Origin: Halorubrum sp. SD626R
Lineage (GTDB): Archaea; Halobacteriota; Halobacteria; Halobacteriales; Haloferacaceae
Direction: 5' to 3'
Length of the DNA: 58,809 bases
Assembly (NCBI RefSeq): GCF_001261915.1
Contig: NZ_CVRT01000077.1
Location: 1-58,809, forward strand
Positions 32,731-42,400 of this stretch are shown in pieces. The position numbers were made by a program, and so were the translations under genes. Positions within the stretch are counted from its first letter, which is position 1. The number at the start of each line of letters is the position of its first letter. A model generated the notes under the pieces. It did not search any database and was not told the DNA's origin. It saw nothing but the letters and a program-made list of their open reading frames with translations.

Positions 32731-32739
32731 GTATTACGC
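32731..32739 (-). promoter_or_regulatory. TATA-like element, cetZ
   Basis: GCGTAATAC on the minus strand, centred about 28 nt before the cetZ start codon at 32707. Confidence 0.45.
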
Positions 32740-32748
32740 TTTCCCCCG

Positions 32749-32756
32749 GATTTAAG
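32749..32756 (+). promoter_or_regulatory. TATA box, coiled-coil gene 32782
   Basis: GATTTAAG centred about 29 nt before the ATG at 32782; with the cetZ element 14 nt away the two promoters lie back to back. Confidence 0.55.
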
Positions 32757-32781
32757 TGCGAAATCGAGGCCAACGCGGAGC

Positions 32782-33375
32782 ATGTCGAACGCCACCGGCG
32801 AGGGGAATCGGCGCTCGGACCGGGGAAGACAACCGCACACCGCCGGGACCGACGGAGCGAAGCACGAGGGGAGCGAGGACCGGTTCGACGAGCGCCTCAG
32901 CGCGGTCGAGCGCGCCGTGACGGGATCCGACGCGGCCGTCGCGGACCTCGACGACGGCGCGGCGGCCGCGGCGGAGCGCGAGGCGCTGGAGTCGCGCGTG
33001 GCCGATCTCGAATCGCGCGTCGAGGAGCTGGAGGCCGCGACGCAGGCGATCAGGGGGTACGCGGGGTCGATCCGGGCCGTCAACCGCGAGGTCGAACGGC
33101 GGGCCGACCTCGCGCTGGCGAGGGCGAGCCGCGGCGGAGACGCCTCGGAGAGCGGACCCCAGAGCGAGACCGGCCCCGTCGGCGCGGACCCGAACAACGC
33201 CACCCCCGGCGACGCGGTACCGGACGACGCCGCGCTCGACGCCGCCGTTCCGGGTGACGCCGCCGAGCGGGGCGACTGGGGAGGGGCAGCCGACGGCGAC
33301 GCCGCGGAGGCCGACGAGGACGCGGACGGATCGTGGCGTGACGAGGCGTTGGACCGGCTCCGTGAGTCCCTGTAA
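32782..33375 (+). CDS. Coiled-coil protein, first gene of the pilus-like cluster (DUF7310-like)
   Basis: 197 residues. Residues about 35-115 are a coiled coil (FDERLSAVERAVTGSD, EALESRVADLESRVEELE, IRAVNREVERRADLALAR); the flanks are disordered, Gly/Asp/Ala-rich. The C-terminus ends in SWRDEALDRLRESL, which may be a short docking helix. I recall haloarchaeal DUF7310 coiled-coil proteins beside this same set of genes. It may link the membrane machine to a cytosolic partner. No membrane segment. Divergent from cetZ across 74 nt; the DUF7311-like gene follows 69 nt later. Confidence 0.75.
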   Translation: MSNATGEGNRRSDRGRQPHTAGTDGAKHEGSEDRFDERLSAVERAVTGSDAAVADLDDGAAAAAEREALESRVADLESRVEELEAATQAIRGYAGSIRAVNREVERRADLALARASRGGDASESGPQSETGPVGADPNNATPGDAVPDDAALDAAVPGDAAERGDWGGAADGDAAEADEDADGSWRDEALDRLRESL

Positions 33376-33444
33376 CGCGAGTCGTCCGACGCGTTCGAAG
33401 GGCGCGCTTCGGAGCGGGGCCCCGACGGGGACGGGACGGGACAC

Positions 33445-34017
33445 GTGATCCGCGTCGTGCTCACGGTCCTCGTCGCCGTCGCCCTCCTCGCGGCGGTGGC
33501 GCCGGCGCTCGAAGACGCCAGAGCGGCCACGACCGTCGAGCGGCTCGACACGGAGGTGGACCGGATCGAGCGGGCCGTCGGCGATCTCACCGCGGATTCC
33601 ATGAGCGTCGCGGACCCCGCGCTCGCCGCGCGGACGACCCTGACCGTCCGGGTTCCGAGCGGGTTCGGGGCGGCGCCGGTCGACGGCGTCGCGCTCGTGG
33701 AGATCGGGGGCGTCGGCGAAGCCGACTCGGCGACGGAGCGGGCGACGACGGACGCCGCAGACGCGGAGGCAGCAGCCGATGGCGCCACAGAAACCGGGAC
33801 GGCGGCAACGGTCGACGACTCGGAGGCGAGCGTCGCGCTCCGATACCGGATCGACGGCGGTCGCGAGCGGACCGTTCCGATCGTCCCCGGAGTCGCGGAC
33901 GCGTTCGTCGCGCTCGACGGCGGAGCGATCGCGCTCCGACCGGGGGGCGAGAGCCGGCTGGTCCTCCGCCTCGTCGACGACGGGGGGCCGACCGTCCGGA
34001 TCGCCAGGATCGGGTGA
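33445..34017 (+). CDS. Secreted or membrane-anchored protein, DUF7311-like
   Basis: 190 residues with a GTG start. An N-terminal hydrophobic helix (about 3-19, RVVLTVLVAVALLAAVAPAL) could be a signal anchor or a pseudopilin-like assembly helix, and is followed by TTVERLDTEVDRIERAVGDL, an amphipathic continuation as in pilin stalks. The rest is beta-rich with an Ala/Thr/Asp-rich loop (about 95-130). It belongs to the cluster of one-helix proteins around the TadA/TadC genes. The start was placed at GTG because no ATG is near and the hydrophobic helix begins directly after. Confidence 0.7.
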   Translation: MIRVVLTVLVAVALLAAVAPALEDARAATTVERLDTEVDRIERAVGDLTADSMSVADPALAARTTLTVRVPSGFGAAPVDGVALVEIGGVGEADSATERATTDAADAEAAADGATETGTAATVDDSEASVALRYRIDGGRERTVPIVPGVADAFVALDGGAIALRPGGESRLVLRLVDDGGPTVRIARIG

Positions 34018-34020
34018 GCG

Positions 34021-34028
34021 CTTATATG
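34021..34028 (+). promoter_or_regulatory. TATA box, TadA-like ATPase gene
   Basis: CTTATATG centred about 27 nt before the GTG at 34051, so an internal leaderless promoter drives the ATPase-TadC pair. Confidence 0.55.
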
Positions 34029-34050
34029 CGATACCGGGGTCACGCCCGCC

Positions 34051-35976
34051 GTGAACCTCGATCTCCCCTCGCTGTCGAATATCGGCGGCGGCGAATCGTC
34101 GCTGCGGTCGCTGCCGTGGACGGACGCCGAGCGGGACTGTCGGTGCGAGCCGTCGTTCCGGGAACCGATCGGAACGGGCGTCGGCGACCGCGCCGTGCTC
34201 GCGGTCGACGCCGCCGACTGCCCCGGCCGCGGCGACCTCGCCGAGAGCCCGGACTGCCTGGCGACCGTCGTCGAGGCGCTGACCGAGCGCGACGCCGACG
34301 TGATCAGGACCCGCCACCGGGGGCGCGAGCGGGCCTACGCCGGGCGGGCGGCCGCGTGTCTCGTCGCGGCGGGCCGGTTCCGCGAGCGGATCGAGTTCCA
34401 CGAGACGCGGCTCGCCGACCGCGTGACGCGCGATCCGGTCGGCGCCGCTCGAGAGGCGGCCGGGCGCGAGGGGCCGCCGGCCCGGATCGCGACGGAGACG
34501 GGGCTGTCGACGGTCGTCGAGGGCGCCGACGAGGTGGGAGACGTGTTGCGAGCGCACGCCGGACCGCAGATCGCGGCCGCACGGATCGCGGCCGGGCCGC
34601 CGCCGGGAGCCGAGCTCGTCGACCGCTGGGCGCTCGACACCGACGCGACCGTCCGGCTGTACGAGGGGTCCGGACCGCTCCGAACGTATCACCTCACGCC
34701 GCCGGTCCGGGATCTCGACGACGGGGCGATCGAGCGGCTCGACGACGCGAAGCGACGGCTGCTCGACGACCCGACCGGGGGAGCCCGAGCGCCGGGACGC
34801 GCCGCCCGAGCGGCCGCGGAAGACGGCGATCCCGTCTCGACGCTCGCCGAGGTACTCCGTCGACACACGCGCGGCTACGGCGCGTTCGAACACGTGTTCG
34901 CCGACGACCGGGTGAGCGACGCGACGCTGTCGGCGCCGGTGACCGAGAACCCGCTTCGCGTCGTCGTCGACGGCGAGCGCTGTCGGACGAACGTCAGGCT
35001 CCCGCCCGAGGGGGCCGCCACGCTCGCGTCCAGGATCCGCCGGACCAGCGGTCGGGGGTTCTCGCGGGCGAGCCCCACGCTCGACGCGACCTTGGAGACG
35101 GACGCGGGGCGCGTCCGCGTCGCCGCGACGACGGGGCCCGCCAGCGACGGCCTCTCGTTCGCCTTCCGCCGCGGCGACCCCGACGCGTGGACCCTCGCGC
35201 GACTCGTCGACGTCGGCACGGTCACGCCGGCGGCCGCCGGCCTCCTCTCCGTCGCCGTCGAGCGCGGCGTGACCGGTCTCGTGGCCGGGGGACGCGGCGC
35301 GGGGAAGACGACCGCGCTCGGCGCGCTCCTGTGGGAGCTCCCCGCGGAGACGCGGTCGGTTCTGATCGAGGACACCCCCGAGCTCCCGGCGAGCGCCCTG
35401 ACGGCCGCCGGACGGGACGCGCAGCGGCTCCGCGTCGGCGACGGGGCCGAGCCGTCGCCGAGCGACGCGGTCCGGACCGCGCTCCGCCTCGGCGGCGGGG
35501 CGATCGTCGTCGGCGAGGTCCGGGGCGAGGAGGCGCGGGCCCTCTACGAGGCGATGCGCGTCGGTGCGACCGGCGAGACGGTGCTCGGGACGATCCACGG
35601 CGAGGACCCGCCCGCGGTCCGGGAGCGGGTGGTCTCCGACCTCGGCGTGTCGCCCTCGTCGTTCGCCGCGACCGACCTGATCGTCCTGCTCGACGACCAC
35701 CGCGTCGACGCGATCGCCGAGGTCGCCGGTCACGACGACGGCGCCGCGTTCGATCCGCTGTTCGAGCGCACGGGAGACGGGTTGACGCCGACCGGGCGGA
35801 TCGATCGGGGCGAGAGCCGGCTCGTCGAGCGGCTTGCGGGGACCGACGGGTCGTACGCCGCGGCCAGAGCGGCGGTCGGAGAACGCGGAGAGCGGATCCG
35901 AGAGGCGGTCGCCGCCGGGCGGACCGATCCGGAGCGCTACGTCGAGTTCGTCGGCGCGGACGGTGAGGCGGGATGA
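34051..35976 (+). CDS. Type II/IV secretion ATPase, TadA/VirB11-like
   Basis: 641 residues, GTG start 27 nt from a TATA box. Walker A is VAGGRGAGKTTALG (about 411-424); the Walker B/Asp-box region is GGGAIVVGEVRGEEARALYEAM, followed by GETVLGTIHGEDP with the catalytic His box. The N-terminal about 280 residues are a family-specific domain containing four cysteines (C30, C32, C57, C69) that could bind a metal. Such hexameric ATPases power pilus assembly or secretion at the inner face of the membrane. The stop overlaps the TadC-like start (ATGA), so the two are coupled. This is the engine of the cluster. Confidence 0.9.
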   Translation: MNLDLPSLSNIGGGESSLRSLPWTDAERDCRCEPSFREPIGTGVGDRAVLAVDAADCPGRGDLAESPDCLATVVEALTERDADVIRTRHRGRERAYAGRAAACLVAAGRFRERIEFHETRLADRVTRDPVGAAREAAGREGPPARIATETGLSTVVEGADEVGDVLRAHAGPQIAAARIAAGPPPGAELVDRWALDTDATVRLYEGSGPLRTYHLTPPVRDLDDGAIERLDDAKRRLLDDPTGGARAPGRAARAAAEDGDPVSTLAEVLRRHTRGYGAFEHVFADDRVSDATLSAPVTENPLRVVVDGERCRTNVRLPPEGAATLASRIRRTSGRGFSRASPTLDATLETDAGRVRVAATTGPASDGLSFAFRRGDPDAWTLARLVDVGTVTPAAAGLLSVAVERGVTGLVAGGRGAGKTTALGALLWELPAETRSVLIEDTPELPASALTAAGRDAQRLRVGDGAEPSPSDAVRTALRLGGGAIVVGEVRGEEARALYEAMRVGATGETVLGTIHGEDPPAVRERVVSDLGVSPSSFAATDLIVLLDDHRVDAIAEVAGHDDGAAFDPLFERTGDGLTPTGRIDRGESRLVERLAGTDGSYAAARAAVGERGERIREAVAAGRTDPERYVEFVGADGEAG

Positions 35977-37790
35977 CGGGGCCGGTCGACAGTCCGCCCG
36001 ACGGCTCGGTCCGCGGTCGAGGAGACGGCGACGCGGCCGGATCGTCCGAGCTCCGCCGCGCGGTCGCGTTCCTCGGTTGGGAGACCTCGGCCGACCGCGT
36101 CATCGAGCTCGGGTATCACGTCGGGATCGGCGCCGGTCTCCTCTGCGTCGCCGCGCTCTCCCTCGCCGTCGGACCGGTTCCGGGAGCGCTCGCCGGGCTC
36201 GCGGGGGGACTGACGGCGACCCACGCGGTCCATCGAGCACCGGTGTGGCTCGCCGAGGTGCGGCGGACGCGCGCGCTCGGGGCGGCGCCCGGCCTCGTCG
36301 GCCGGCTCGTGTTGCGGATGCGGCTGGACCCGTCGGCGGAGCGCGCCGTCCGGTTCGCCGCGCGCACCGGGGACGGACCGCTCGCCGAGGGACTGGCGCG
36401 TCACGAGCGCGGGAGCGCGAACGGACCGACGAGCGGGCTCCGGGCGTTCGCCCGGGAGTGGCGCCCGTGGTTCCCCGCGATCGACCGCGCCGCGGCGCTG
36501 GTCCGGACGGCGGCGTCGGCGCCGGCGGAGCGGCGGGGGCGCTGTCTGGACCGCGCGCTCGACGCGACCGTCTCCGGGACGACCGATCGGCTCGCGGCGT
36601 TCGTCGGCGAGGTCCGCGGCCCCGTTTCGGCGCTGTACGCCTTCGGCGTGCTCCTTCCGCTGGCGCTGATCGCCCTGCTTCCCGCGGCCGCGGCGTCCGG
36701 CGTTCCGATCGGGGCCGGCGTCGTCACCGGGCTGTACCTCGGCGTGCTCCCCGCCGGGCTGCTCGCCGCATCGGCGTGGCTGCTCTTGCGGAGGCCGGTC
36801 GCGTTCGCGCCGCCGGCGATCGACGGCGACCACCCGGACGTGCCGGAACGCGGGCGACACGCCGTCGCGGCCGGCGCGCTCTCCGGGATTGTCGCGGCCG
36901 CGGCCGCCGCGCGGCTGGTCGCCGGGTGGACCGCGCTCGTGGCCGGAGCGGGCGTCGGGACGGGGACGGCGCTCCTCGTCGGCGTCCGACGCCGACGGGC
37001 GGTGCTCTCCGAGATCCGCGCCGTCGAGCGCGGACTCCCGGACGCCATGACCGTCATCGGCGGCGACGTGGCCGAGGGCGTCGCCGCCGAGACGGCGATC
37101 GCGAACGCCGGCGAGCGGCTCGACGGGGCGACCGGCGAGCTGTTCGAGCGCGCCGGTCGTCGCAGCGAGACGCTCCGAGTGGGAGTGCGGGAGGCGTTCC
37201 TCGGCCGGGGCGGGCCCGCCGTTCCGGTCCCGTCCCCGCGGGTCCGCGGCGCGGTCGCCCTGCTCGCCGTCGCCGCGCGAGAGGGGAGTCCGGCGGGGGA
37301 CGTGCTCCTCGAACTCGCCGACCAGCTGGAGGAGCTCCGCGCGCTCGAAACCGACGCCCGGCGACAGCTCGCGACCGTGACGGGGACGCTGACGAACACC
37401 GCCGCGGTGTTCGCGCCCCTCGTCGGGGGCGCGACCGTCGCGCTCGCGACGGGGATCGAGACGGTCGACGCCGGGGGGTTGGGAGCCGGGGCGACCGCCG
37501 GCGCGGACGTCCTCGGAGTCGGGGGCGGGGATCCCTCCGGGGCCGGAGGCGCGGGCACGGCCGAGGCGACCGGGGACTCCGCCGACGGATCCGGAACGCT
37601 CTCGGTCCCCCTGCTCGGTCGGGTCGTCGGCGCCTACGTCCTGATCCTCGCGACGCTGCTCACCGCGCTCGCGACGGGGCTGGAACGCGGTTTCGATCGG
37701 ACGCTGGTGGCCTACCGCGTGGGGATCGCGCTGCCGACCGCGACGGCGACGTACCTCGTCGCGTTCGTCGGCGCGGAGGCGTTGCTGTAG
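35973..37790 (+). CDS. Type II secretion F/TadC-like membrane platform protein
   Basis: 605 residues. Hydrophobic segments lie near 48-85, 215-265, 285-335 and 555-605, separating two cytosolic T2SSF-like repeats (about 90-210 and 345-480; GLPDAMTVIGGDVAEGVAAETAIANAG is the second-repeat motif). It is the platform protein that partners the ATPase in T4P, archaellum (FlaJ/ArlJ) and Tad systems. A Gly/Ala-rich extracellular loop (about 500-545) precedes the last helices. The start overlaps the ATPase stop by four bases. There is no predicted prepilin peptidase gene in the cluster. Confidence 0.87.
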   Translation: MTGPVDSPPDGSVRGRGDGDAAGSSELRRAVAFLGWETSADRVIELGYHVGIGAGLLCVAALSLAVGPVPGALAGLAGGLTATHAVHRAPVWLAEVRRTRALGAAPGLVGRLVLRMRLDPSAERAVRFAARTGDGPLAEGLARHERGSANGPTSGLRAFAREWRPWFPAIDRAAALVRTAASAPAERRGRCLDRALDATVSGTTDRLAAFVGEVRGPVSALYAFGVLLPLALIALLPAAAASGVPIGAGVVTGLYLGVLPAGLLAASAWLLLRRPVAFAPPAIDGDHPDVPERGRHAVAAGALSGIVAAAAAARLVAGWTALVAGAGVGTGTALLVGVRRRRAVLSEIRAVERGLPDAMTVIGGDVAEGVAAETAIANAGERLDGATGELFERAGRRSETLRVGVREAFLGRGGPAVPVPSPRVRGAVALLAVAAREGSPAGDVLLELADQLEELRALETDARRQLATVTGTLTNTAAVFAPLVGGATVALATGIETVDAGGLGAGATAGADVLGVGGGDPSGAGGAGTAEATGDSADGSGTLSVPLLGRVVGAYVLILATLLTALATGLERGFDRTLVAYRVGIALPTATATYLVAFVGAEALL

Positions 37791-37854
37791 GACCGGCTCT
37801 CGACCGCTCCGTAGCGATCGGTCCCCGACCGCCGGCCACGTACTTCGGGCGGTC

Positions 37855-37863
37855 ATTTAAATA
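37855..37863 (+). promoter_or_regulatory. TATA box, gene 37886
   Basis: ATTTAAATA centred about 27 nt before the GTG at 37886; drives the small one-helix gene series. Confidence 0.6.
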
Positions 37864-37885
37864 CCGAGCCGCGGCCAGCCGCCCC

Positions 37886-38374
37886 GTGTTCGAGACTCAC
37901 CTCGACGCGACGTACGCGTGGCTCGGCCTCGCCGTAGTGAGCGTCGCGACGGCCGGCGTCGCCGCGACGCTCCCCGCGTCGCCACCGCCGGACGCGGCGG
38001 GCGTTGCGAACACGGTCGAAACGGTCGCCAACGGGGAGTACCCCGCGACGGCGGAACACGGTATCGCTGCCGACCGGATCCGGCTCACGGCTCGGTCGAT
38101 CTCGCTGGGCGGGGAGGGCGGCAGCGCGCGGGCGCCGCTCCACGGACCGCGGATAACGCCGGTCCCGACGGGCGGACGAGGCGGAGGCGGCGACGGTCGG
38201 CTTCGACGGGTGCTGGAAGGCGTTCCACCGGGCGCGGCGTTCGACGGTCCCGACGCGCTGTCGGCGGCGGCGGAGCGCGCGCGAGCCGCCGATCGTGGCT
38301 GGCGATCGGCACCGGAGCGGCTCACCGTGCGGCGCGTCCACTACGGAGGGGTGCATGTCACGCTCGTCGGGTGA
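37886..38374 (+). CDS. One-helix membrane protein of the pilus-like cluster (DUF7283-like)
   Basis: 162 residues with a GTG start. A single hydrophobic helix lies at about 11-31 (YAWLGLAVVSVATAGVAATL), close to the N-terminus as in pseudopilins; the rest (about 32-162) is an extracellular-type domain containing GIAADRIRLTARSISLGGEG and ending RRVHYGGVHVTLVG. The start was chosen because the leaderless promoter is 27 nt upstream and the helix begins immediately. The end overlaps the next gene by 20 nt, indicating tight coupling. I recall this position being annotated DUF7283. Confidence 0.7.
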   Translation: MFETHLDATYAWLGLAVVSVATAGVAATLPASPPPDAAGVANTVETVANGEYPATAEHGIAADRIRLTARSISLGGEGGSARAPLHGPRITPVPTGGRGGGGDGRLRRVLEGVPPGAAFDGPDALSAAAERARAADRGWRSAPERLTVRRVHYGGVHVTLVG

Positions 38375-38795
38375 GGCGTCCGACGCCGAGGCCGGGAGCG
38401 CGGACCGCGCGGCGGTCGAACCGCTCGCCGCGCTCGTCGCGGTGTTGGCCGTCGGTGCGGCGCTGGGACTGTACACGGTCGTGCTCGATGACGCGACGCC
38501 CGACCGGGAGCGGCCGGGCGCCGAGACGGTGCTCGACCGGGTCGAGCGGACGGCGACGGTCGGAGGCATCGTGGACCCGGACCGACTCCGCGACGCGGCG
38601 CCGTTTCGGTACCCGACGACGGTGACCGTCGAGGCCGACGGGACGACGTGGCGGGTCGAGTCGGGCGAGAACGCGCCCGGTCGCGCGGCCGTCGAAGCCG
38701 CGGACGCGGTCGCGGTCGCCGAGCGACCGGTGACCGTGCGGGTCGGACCGGGCCGGAACGTCCGCGGGACGCTTCGCGTGGTGGTCCGCCGGTGA
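38355..38795 (+). CDS. TadE-like pilin-type protein (DUF7285-like)
   Basis: 146 residues. The N-terminus is a charged leader (MSRSSGEASDAEAGSADR) followed by AAVEPLAALVAVLAVGAALG (about 19-38), a hydrophobic helix with an early Glu, like the R-AAVEFAL pattern of bacterial TadE/TadG pseudopilins. The extracellular part (about 45-146) is beta-rich (YPTTVTVEADGTTWRVESGE). I infer that a prepilin-like peptidase could cut before AAVEP, but this is not shown. The stop overlaps the GTG of the next gene (GTGA). Confidence 0.72.
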   Translation: MSRSSGEASDAEAGSADRAAVEPLAALVAVLAVGAALGLYTVVLDDATPDRERPGAETVLDRVERTATVGGIVDPDRLRDAAPFRYPTTVTVEADGTTWRVESGENAPGRAAVEAADAVAVAERPVTVRVGPGRNVRGTLRVVVRR

Positions 38796-39481
38796 CGAGC
38801 ACCGTGCTCGACGTGACGGTCCTCCTCCTCTGCGTGTCCGCGGGCGTCGTCACGCTCTCCGGCGTCGGGAGCGACGCCGGGGTTCGAGGCCCGAGCGCCG
38901 GCGAGACGGCCGACAGACTGGTGACCGAGACGGTGACCGTGCGGTACCGGGCGCCGGAGGCGGCGAACGGCAGCCGGACGGTGCGGGCGACGCGGGCGGA
39001 GCTGCTGGCGCTGCTCGTCGCCGATCGCGAGAGCCCGAGGGGCGGACGTCGGGCCACCGGTGACCGCGACGACGGGGCGGGGAAGGCGTTCGGCTCGCGA
39101 GCGACGGCGGCGGTCGCGGCGGGGCTCGACGAACGGACGCGGATCGACGCGACGGTCTCGACGCCCGCGAACCGGGAGCGCGGAACCGAAGGGGCGACCG
39201 CCGACCACGTCGCGCCGACTCGCCGTGACGTCCGGCAGGGAGTCGAACCGAGGATCGTGTTGAACGCGCCGAACGCGTCGGAAACCGCCCGGCGGGACGG
39301 TTCCGGTCGCGAGCCGGATCGAGGGGGAGCCGGCCGATCGGCGGCCGAGCGGACGGAATCGATCGCCGTCGGCGCCGAGCCGCCGCGGAGCGCCGACATC
39401 GTGACCGCGGTCGTCACGCAGCCGATGCCGAGCGAAATCGAGGGGGACGGTCCGGTCCGCATCGTTGTGAGGCGGTGGTGA
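38792..39481 (+). CDS. One-helix membrane protein of the pilus-like cluster (DUF7284-like)
   Basis: 229 residues, GTG start overlapping the previous stop by four bases. The hydrophobic helix begins at the very N-terminus (MTSTVLDVTVLLLCVSAGVV, residues about 4-22), as in pseudopilins lacking a long leader. The remainder is an Arg/Glu/Asp-rich domain with the segment TVTVRYRAPEAANGSRTVRA; sequons occur in NGSR and NASE. No known fold recognised. The tight overlaps with genes on both sides suggest that the three small proteins are made together in fixed ratio. Confidence 0.68.
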   Translation: MTSTVLDVTVLLLCVSAGVVTLSGVGSDAGVRGPSAGETADRLVTETVTVRYRAPEAANGSRTVRATRAELLALLVADRESPRGGRRATGDRDDGAGKAFGSRATAAVAAGLDERTRIDATVSTPANRERGTEGATADHVAPTRRDVRQGVEPRIVLNAPNASETARRDGSGREPDRGGAGRSAAERTESIAVGAEPPRSADIVTAVVTQPMPSEIEGDGPVRIVVRRW

Positions 39482-42400
39482 ACGTGTCGGATCGCAGAGC
39501 GTCGGCGCGGCGACGCGGGTCCGGCGGATCGGGCGAGCGAACCGGGAGACGGTTCACCGTCGACGAGCGGGCTCGCGTCCCCTTCGCGTTGATCGGCGTG
39601 CTGCTCCTCGTGACGAGCACGGCGTACGCCGCGGGGATCGCGGACCAGGGCCTCGTCGGCGAAGACCGGAGCGTCGAGCGGGCCGTCGAGCGCGTCGACG
39701 CCGACGCCACGGCCGCGCTGCGGGCCGCGGCGCGCGAGGCGGCGCACGACGCGGCGCGAGAGCCGGTGACTCGCGCGCCGGCGGACGGTGCCTGGGTCGA
39801 GGCGGTGCGCGAGGAGTCGGCCTTCGCGGACGCGTTTCGGATCCGGCTCGCGGTCGCCGGCGCGGACGCGCTGTCCGCCGTCGACGCGGAGGTCGGATCG
39901 GTGACGGCGTCGGCGTCGCTGCCCGCGGTCGACGATCGGGACCTCGCGGCGGCCCGCGACCGCGTCCGCGTCGAGCCGGCGGCGAACGGGACGGCGACGC
40001 GCGTGACCTTCGAGGGGGTGGAGACGACCGCGACGCGGGACGGACGGACGGTCGTGAATCGCAGCGTGGACAGGACCGTCGTGGTGGCGGTACCGACCCT
40101 CGCCGCCCACCGGCGGACGGAGCGGTTCGAGGAGCGGCTCGACAGGGGGCCGGTCGAGGGACCGGGCCTCGGCCGACAGCTCACCGCGAGCCTCTATCCG
40201 ATGACCTGGGCCCGCGGGTACGCGCAGTACGCCGGGGCACCGGTCGAGAACGTCCTCGCGAACCGGCACGTTGAGCTGTCGACGAACGCGGGGGTCGTCC
40301 GGACCCAGCGGGCCGTCTTCGGAACGAGCGACCCGGACGCCCGCGGCGGGGTCGCGCGGGCGACCGCGAAGACCGGACTGACAGACCTCCTCGCGCCCAC
40401 CGGACTCAAAGAGGGGTCGTGGACCGACGCGGTGCTCGGAGCCCCGACGCCGACCGGTTCCGGCGGCGCCGCAGCGGGGTCAGACGCCGGAATGGATCCG
40501 AACGGGGACGCGAGCGAGGACGCCGCGTTCGAGACGGAGACGGATCGGACCGACGAGGAGACGGCGGTCCGGATCGGACACGCGGCCGACGTCGGGGCGA
40601 CTCGCGTGCACGGCGACCTCGACGAGGTGATCGACGGGTCGTATCGGGTCGAGGCCGAAGTGGAGACCGCGACGACGCAGGTCGCCGACGGCGGACGGCT
40701 CTCGCCTCCGTCACCGGGCGGCGACTGGCACCGCGTCGACTGGGCTCGGTCGGAGCGCCTGACCGGCGTCTCGGGGAGCGACGTGCTGAGAGGGGTTCCG
40801 GCGGGGGTCGTGGCCCCCGACGAGCCGGTCTCGTTCGGCGACGCGAGCCGCGACGTGACGGTCGAACGCACCGCGACCGCGACGTGGGAGCGAGAGGTCG
40901 TGGAGCGGGGCCCGAACGGGAGCGTCGTCGATCGGACCGTTCACCGGACGACGACCGGCGACGCAGCGACCGACCGCTACCGCGTCGAGATCGCGGTGAC
41001 GGGCCGGCACGCGCCCCGCGACGACGCGCCGAATCGGCCCGCAGCGACATTCGGAGCGGGGGGGACTGACGAGGCAACGGATCTGCGGGGAACGCCGGAC
41101 GCCGCTCGGTCGGCGCTCGACGTCGATACGGCGGCCGACGTCGACCGGCTCGCTCGCGACGCCGTCGAGAGCGGCGACGTCGACGACGCGACGGTCGTCC
41201 ACGGGTCGCCGTCGGCCGCCGAACGGGACCGCGTAGCGGCCGACGTCGCCGCGCTCGCCGCGACGGTCCGGGAGTTCGAGATCGACGCGTCGATGGAGTC
41301 GGCGGCGGTCGGCGAGGCGGAGCCGTACGCCGACCTCGCCGACGCGGTCCGCGACCGCCGCGCGGGCCTCGTCGACGCGCCGGCGACGTACGACGGGGCG
41401 ACCGACCGGGCGCGGACCGCCGCCCGCGCCGCGTACGTCGACGCCGTCGTCGCGGAGCTTGAGGCCGCCGCGGCCGATCGCGAGACGGCGACGGACGGGT
41501 TCTTGGACCGGGTGAACGGCGCGTTCGGTGGTCCCTCGGTCGGCGAGGTGATCGCCGCCCGCGAGGCCGCGAAGGACCCGGGCACCTACACGGTCGACGG
41601 CGGTCCGGGCGGATCGGTGACGTTCTCGCCGCGGGGGGCGCCGGGATACCTGCCGCGGACGGCGGTCGACGGCGAGCGGCTGGCGGGCGTCGAGAAGGGG
41701 TCGACCCGGCCGCTCGCCGTCCGCAATATCAACTACGTCACCGTCCCGTACGGCGACTTGTCGATCGGGATCGTGGACCGGATCCTCGGGGCCGGCGACA
41801 CGGTCCGGATCGGCACCGCCGGGCGGGCGCTCCTGCTCGCCGACAAGGCGCTGGCCGCGAGCGACGACCCCGGCCTCCGCGACGACCGGAACGCCCTCGC
41901 GGATCGGGTGGACGAGTCGCTGCGGGCCGTCGATCGGGATCTCAGCGGCGTGCTACGGGACCGGACGTCGCTCTCGCGCGAAGCGCGGCGCGAGGCGATC
42001 GACGAGGCCGCGGCGTCGTACGATTCGGCGGGCTACCGAGCGGCCGCGGTGGGCGACGGCGAGTACGCGGAGCGGATCGCCGCCGAGGCCGCGACCGCCG
42101 GCGGACTGTCGACCGCGGCCGAGGCGTCGCTGGCCGCGCACCTCCGCGTCGCGCTCCGGCGGGCGGCCGGCGGAGACGACGCCCGCGTCCCGACGGGGGT
42201 CGTCGAACCGCCGACGGAGGGGGCACGGCTGCTGCTCAGAGACCGCATGGAGAAGGCGATCGAGCGGGAGGCCGCGAGCGCCGGCGAGGCCGCGACCAGA
42301 GAGGTCGGCGAGCGGGCGGCCGAGGAGTTCGGCGAGAAGTGGTCGCTGAAGCCCGCCCGGAGCGTTGGCGCGGGGCTGCCGGTCGCCCCGGTGCCCGGCT

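Noticed and set aside
32752..35733. 993-codon open frame on the minus strand across the pilus-like cluster
   Set aside because: It runs antisense to clearly conserved genes (the ATPase with Walker motifs). Very high GC content keeps antisense frames open by chance; the translation is Arg/Pro/Gly/Asp-rich without recognisable domains.
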